From positions 1 to 14,066 of the forward strand of contig JAUWYU010000023.1 in assembly GCA_030615655.1 (NCBI GenBank): a stretch of 14,066 nt of DNA, read 5' to 3'. This document shows, piece after piece, positions 13,954 through 14,066 of this stretch. The position numbers and the translations under genes are program-made. The notes under the pieces were generated by a model that was given only the letters and a program-made list of their open reading frames with translations, had not been told where the DNA came from and ran no database searches. Source of the DNA: Dehalococcoidia bacterium (GTDB lineage Bacteria; Chloroflexota; Dehalococcoidia; Dehalococcoidales; RBG-16-60-22). Position 1 is the stretch's first letter. The number at the start of each line of letters is the position of its first letter.

Positions 13954-13991
13954 GAGGGGGAGGCGGGGCTTACGGGAGGATACACCCCCTC
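13954..13991. repeat. G-rich inverted repeat related to the upstream element
   Basis: GAGGGGG (13954-13960) pairs with CCCCCTC (13985-13991). GGAGAGGGGGA also occurs at 13795-13805, so this may be a degenerate second copy of the upstream element's arm. It ends 9 bp before the SDR stop. Confidence 0.45.
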
Positions 13992-14000
13992 ACCTGAGAT

Positions 14001-14066
14001 TTAAGAAGTGCTCAGCTGGACAAGCTGCCCTATCATATAGCTACAGCGGTCCGAGGCCAGAAAGGC
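14001..14066 (-). CDS. C-terminal fragment of a second SDR oxidoreductase, 5' part beyond the window
   Basis: Read from the right edge leftward, 21 codons precede a TAA at 14003-14001. The peptide AFLASDRCSYMIGQ is the classic C-terminal segment of SDR enzymes, close to AVFLASADSDFMSGQ in the complete SDR of this window. The usual continuation to an Asp-Gly-Gly is missing: only seven other residues (LVQLSTS) follow. Other frames downstream do not restore it. The gene may be 3'-truncated by the adjacent repeat-rich DNA, or a member with a divergent tail. Confidence 0.6.
   Translation of the reverse strand, partial: AFLASDRCSYMIGQLVQLSTS

Larger units (their letters stand above)
13562..14000. 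other. Repeat-rich non-coding region, no gene seen
   Basis: No frame with a ribosome binding site is seen in this 439-bp stretch. It holds several hairpins, listed separately: the weak terminator at 13569-13585, a long stem at 13620-13669, a nested element at 13734-13854 and G-rich repeats at 13900-13991. Confidence 0.6.

Overview
The window looks like a piece of an anaerobic bacterial chromosome of moderate GC with AT-rich gene gaps. The gene mix fits an anaerobic Chloroflexota genome of the Dehalococcoidia type: DUF169 protein, flavodoxin, family III CoA-transferase, molybdate or tungstate uptake, stand-alone PncC, and lipoproteins with strong Shine-Dalgarno sites. This assignment is an inference from gene content only; there is no rRNA or marker gene. 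No tRNA, rRNA, CRISPR array or complete transposon was seen.

Layout. (1) 1-1111, minus: a long lipoprotein gene that runs off the left edge. (2) 1533-5132, plus: SDR oxidoreductase, CaiB/BaiF CoA-transferase, DUF169 protein and flavodoxin, a plausible catabolic or redox cluster. (3) 5171-7457, minus: a tight operon of metallo-beta-lactamase-fold hydrolase, radical SAM protein with an unusual CX4CX2C cluster motif, and PncC (CinA C-terminal) amidase. (4) 7549-8044, plus: a 64-residue two-helix membrane protein and a YggU/DUF167 protein. (5) 8041-9147, minus: a DUF4349 lipoprotein with a PKD domain before its C-terminal membrane helix. (6) 9254-12468, minus: a molybdate/tungstate ABC transporter (binding lipoprotein, permease, ATPase) with an upstream ModE-type regulator that has only the DNA-binding domain. 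A near-perfect ModE-type palindrome (12043-12066) sits over the transporter promoter, and a weaker copy with the same geometry (12500-12523) sits over the regulator's own promoter. The data fit an autoregulated circuit.

(7) 12592-12788: an AT-rich control region with two 42-bp direct repeats. Each carries three TTTGTGA heptamers spaced exactly 11 and 21 bp, and the second repeat is followed by a degenerate fourth heptamer at 11 bp. The region lies just upstream of a small excisionase-type helix-turn-helix gene (TTG start, 12859) and an unrecognised 112-residue gene (13223-13561). This helically phased array with its adjacent DNA-binding gene is the best candidate here for something undescribed.

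(8) 13562-14000 has no gene but is full of inverted repeats: a 17-bp stem, a 16-bp perfect stem and a 9-bp hairpin inside a shorter outer stem, plus G-rich repeats. It looks like a miniature mobile or dispersed repeat. At the right edge (14001-14066, minus) is the C-terminal end of a second SDR gene that lacks the usual terminal Asp-Gly-Gly segment, possibly because the repeat-rich DNA has truncated it.
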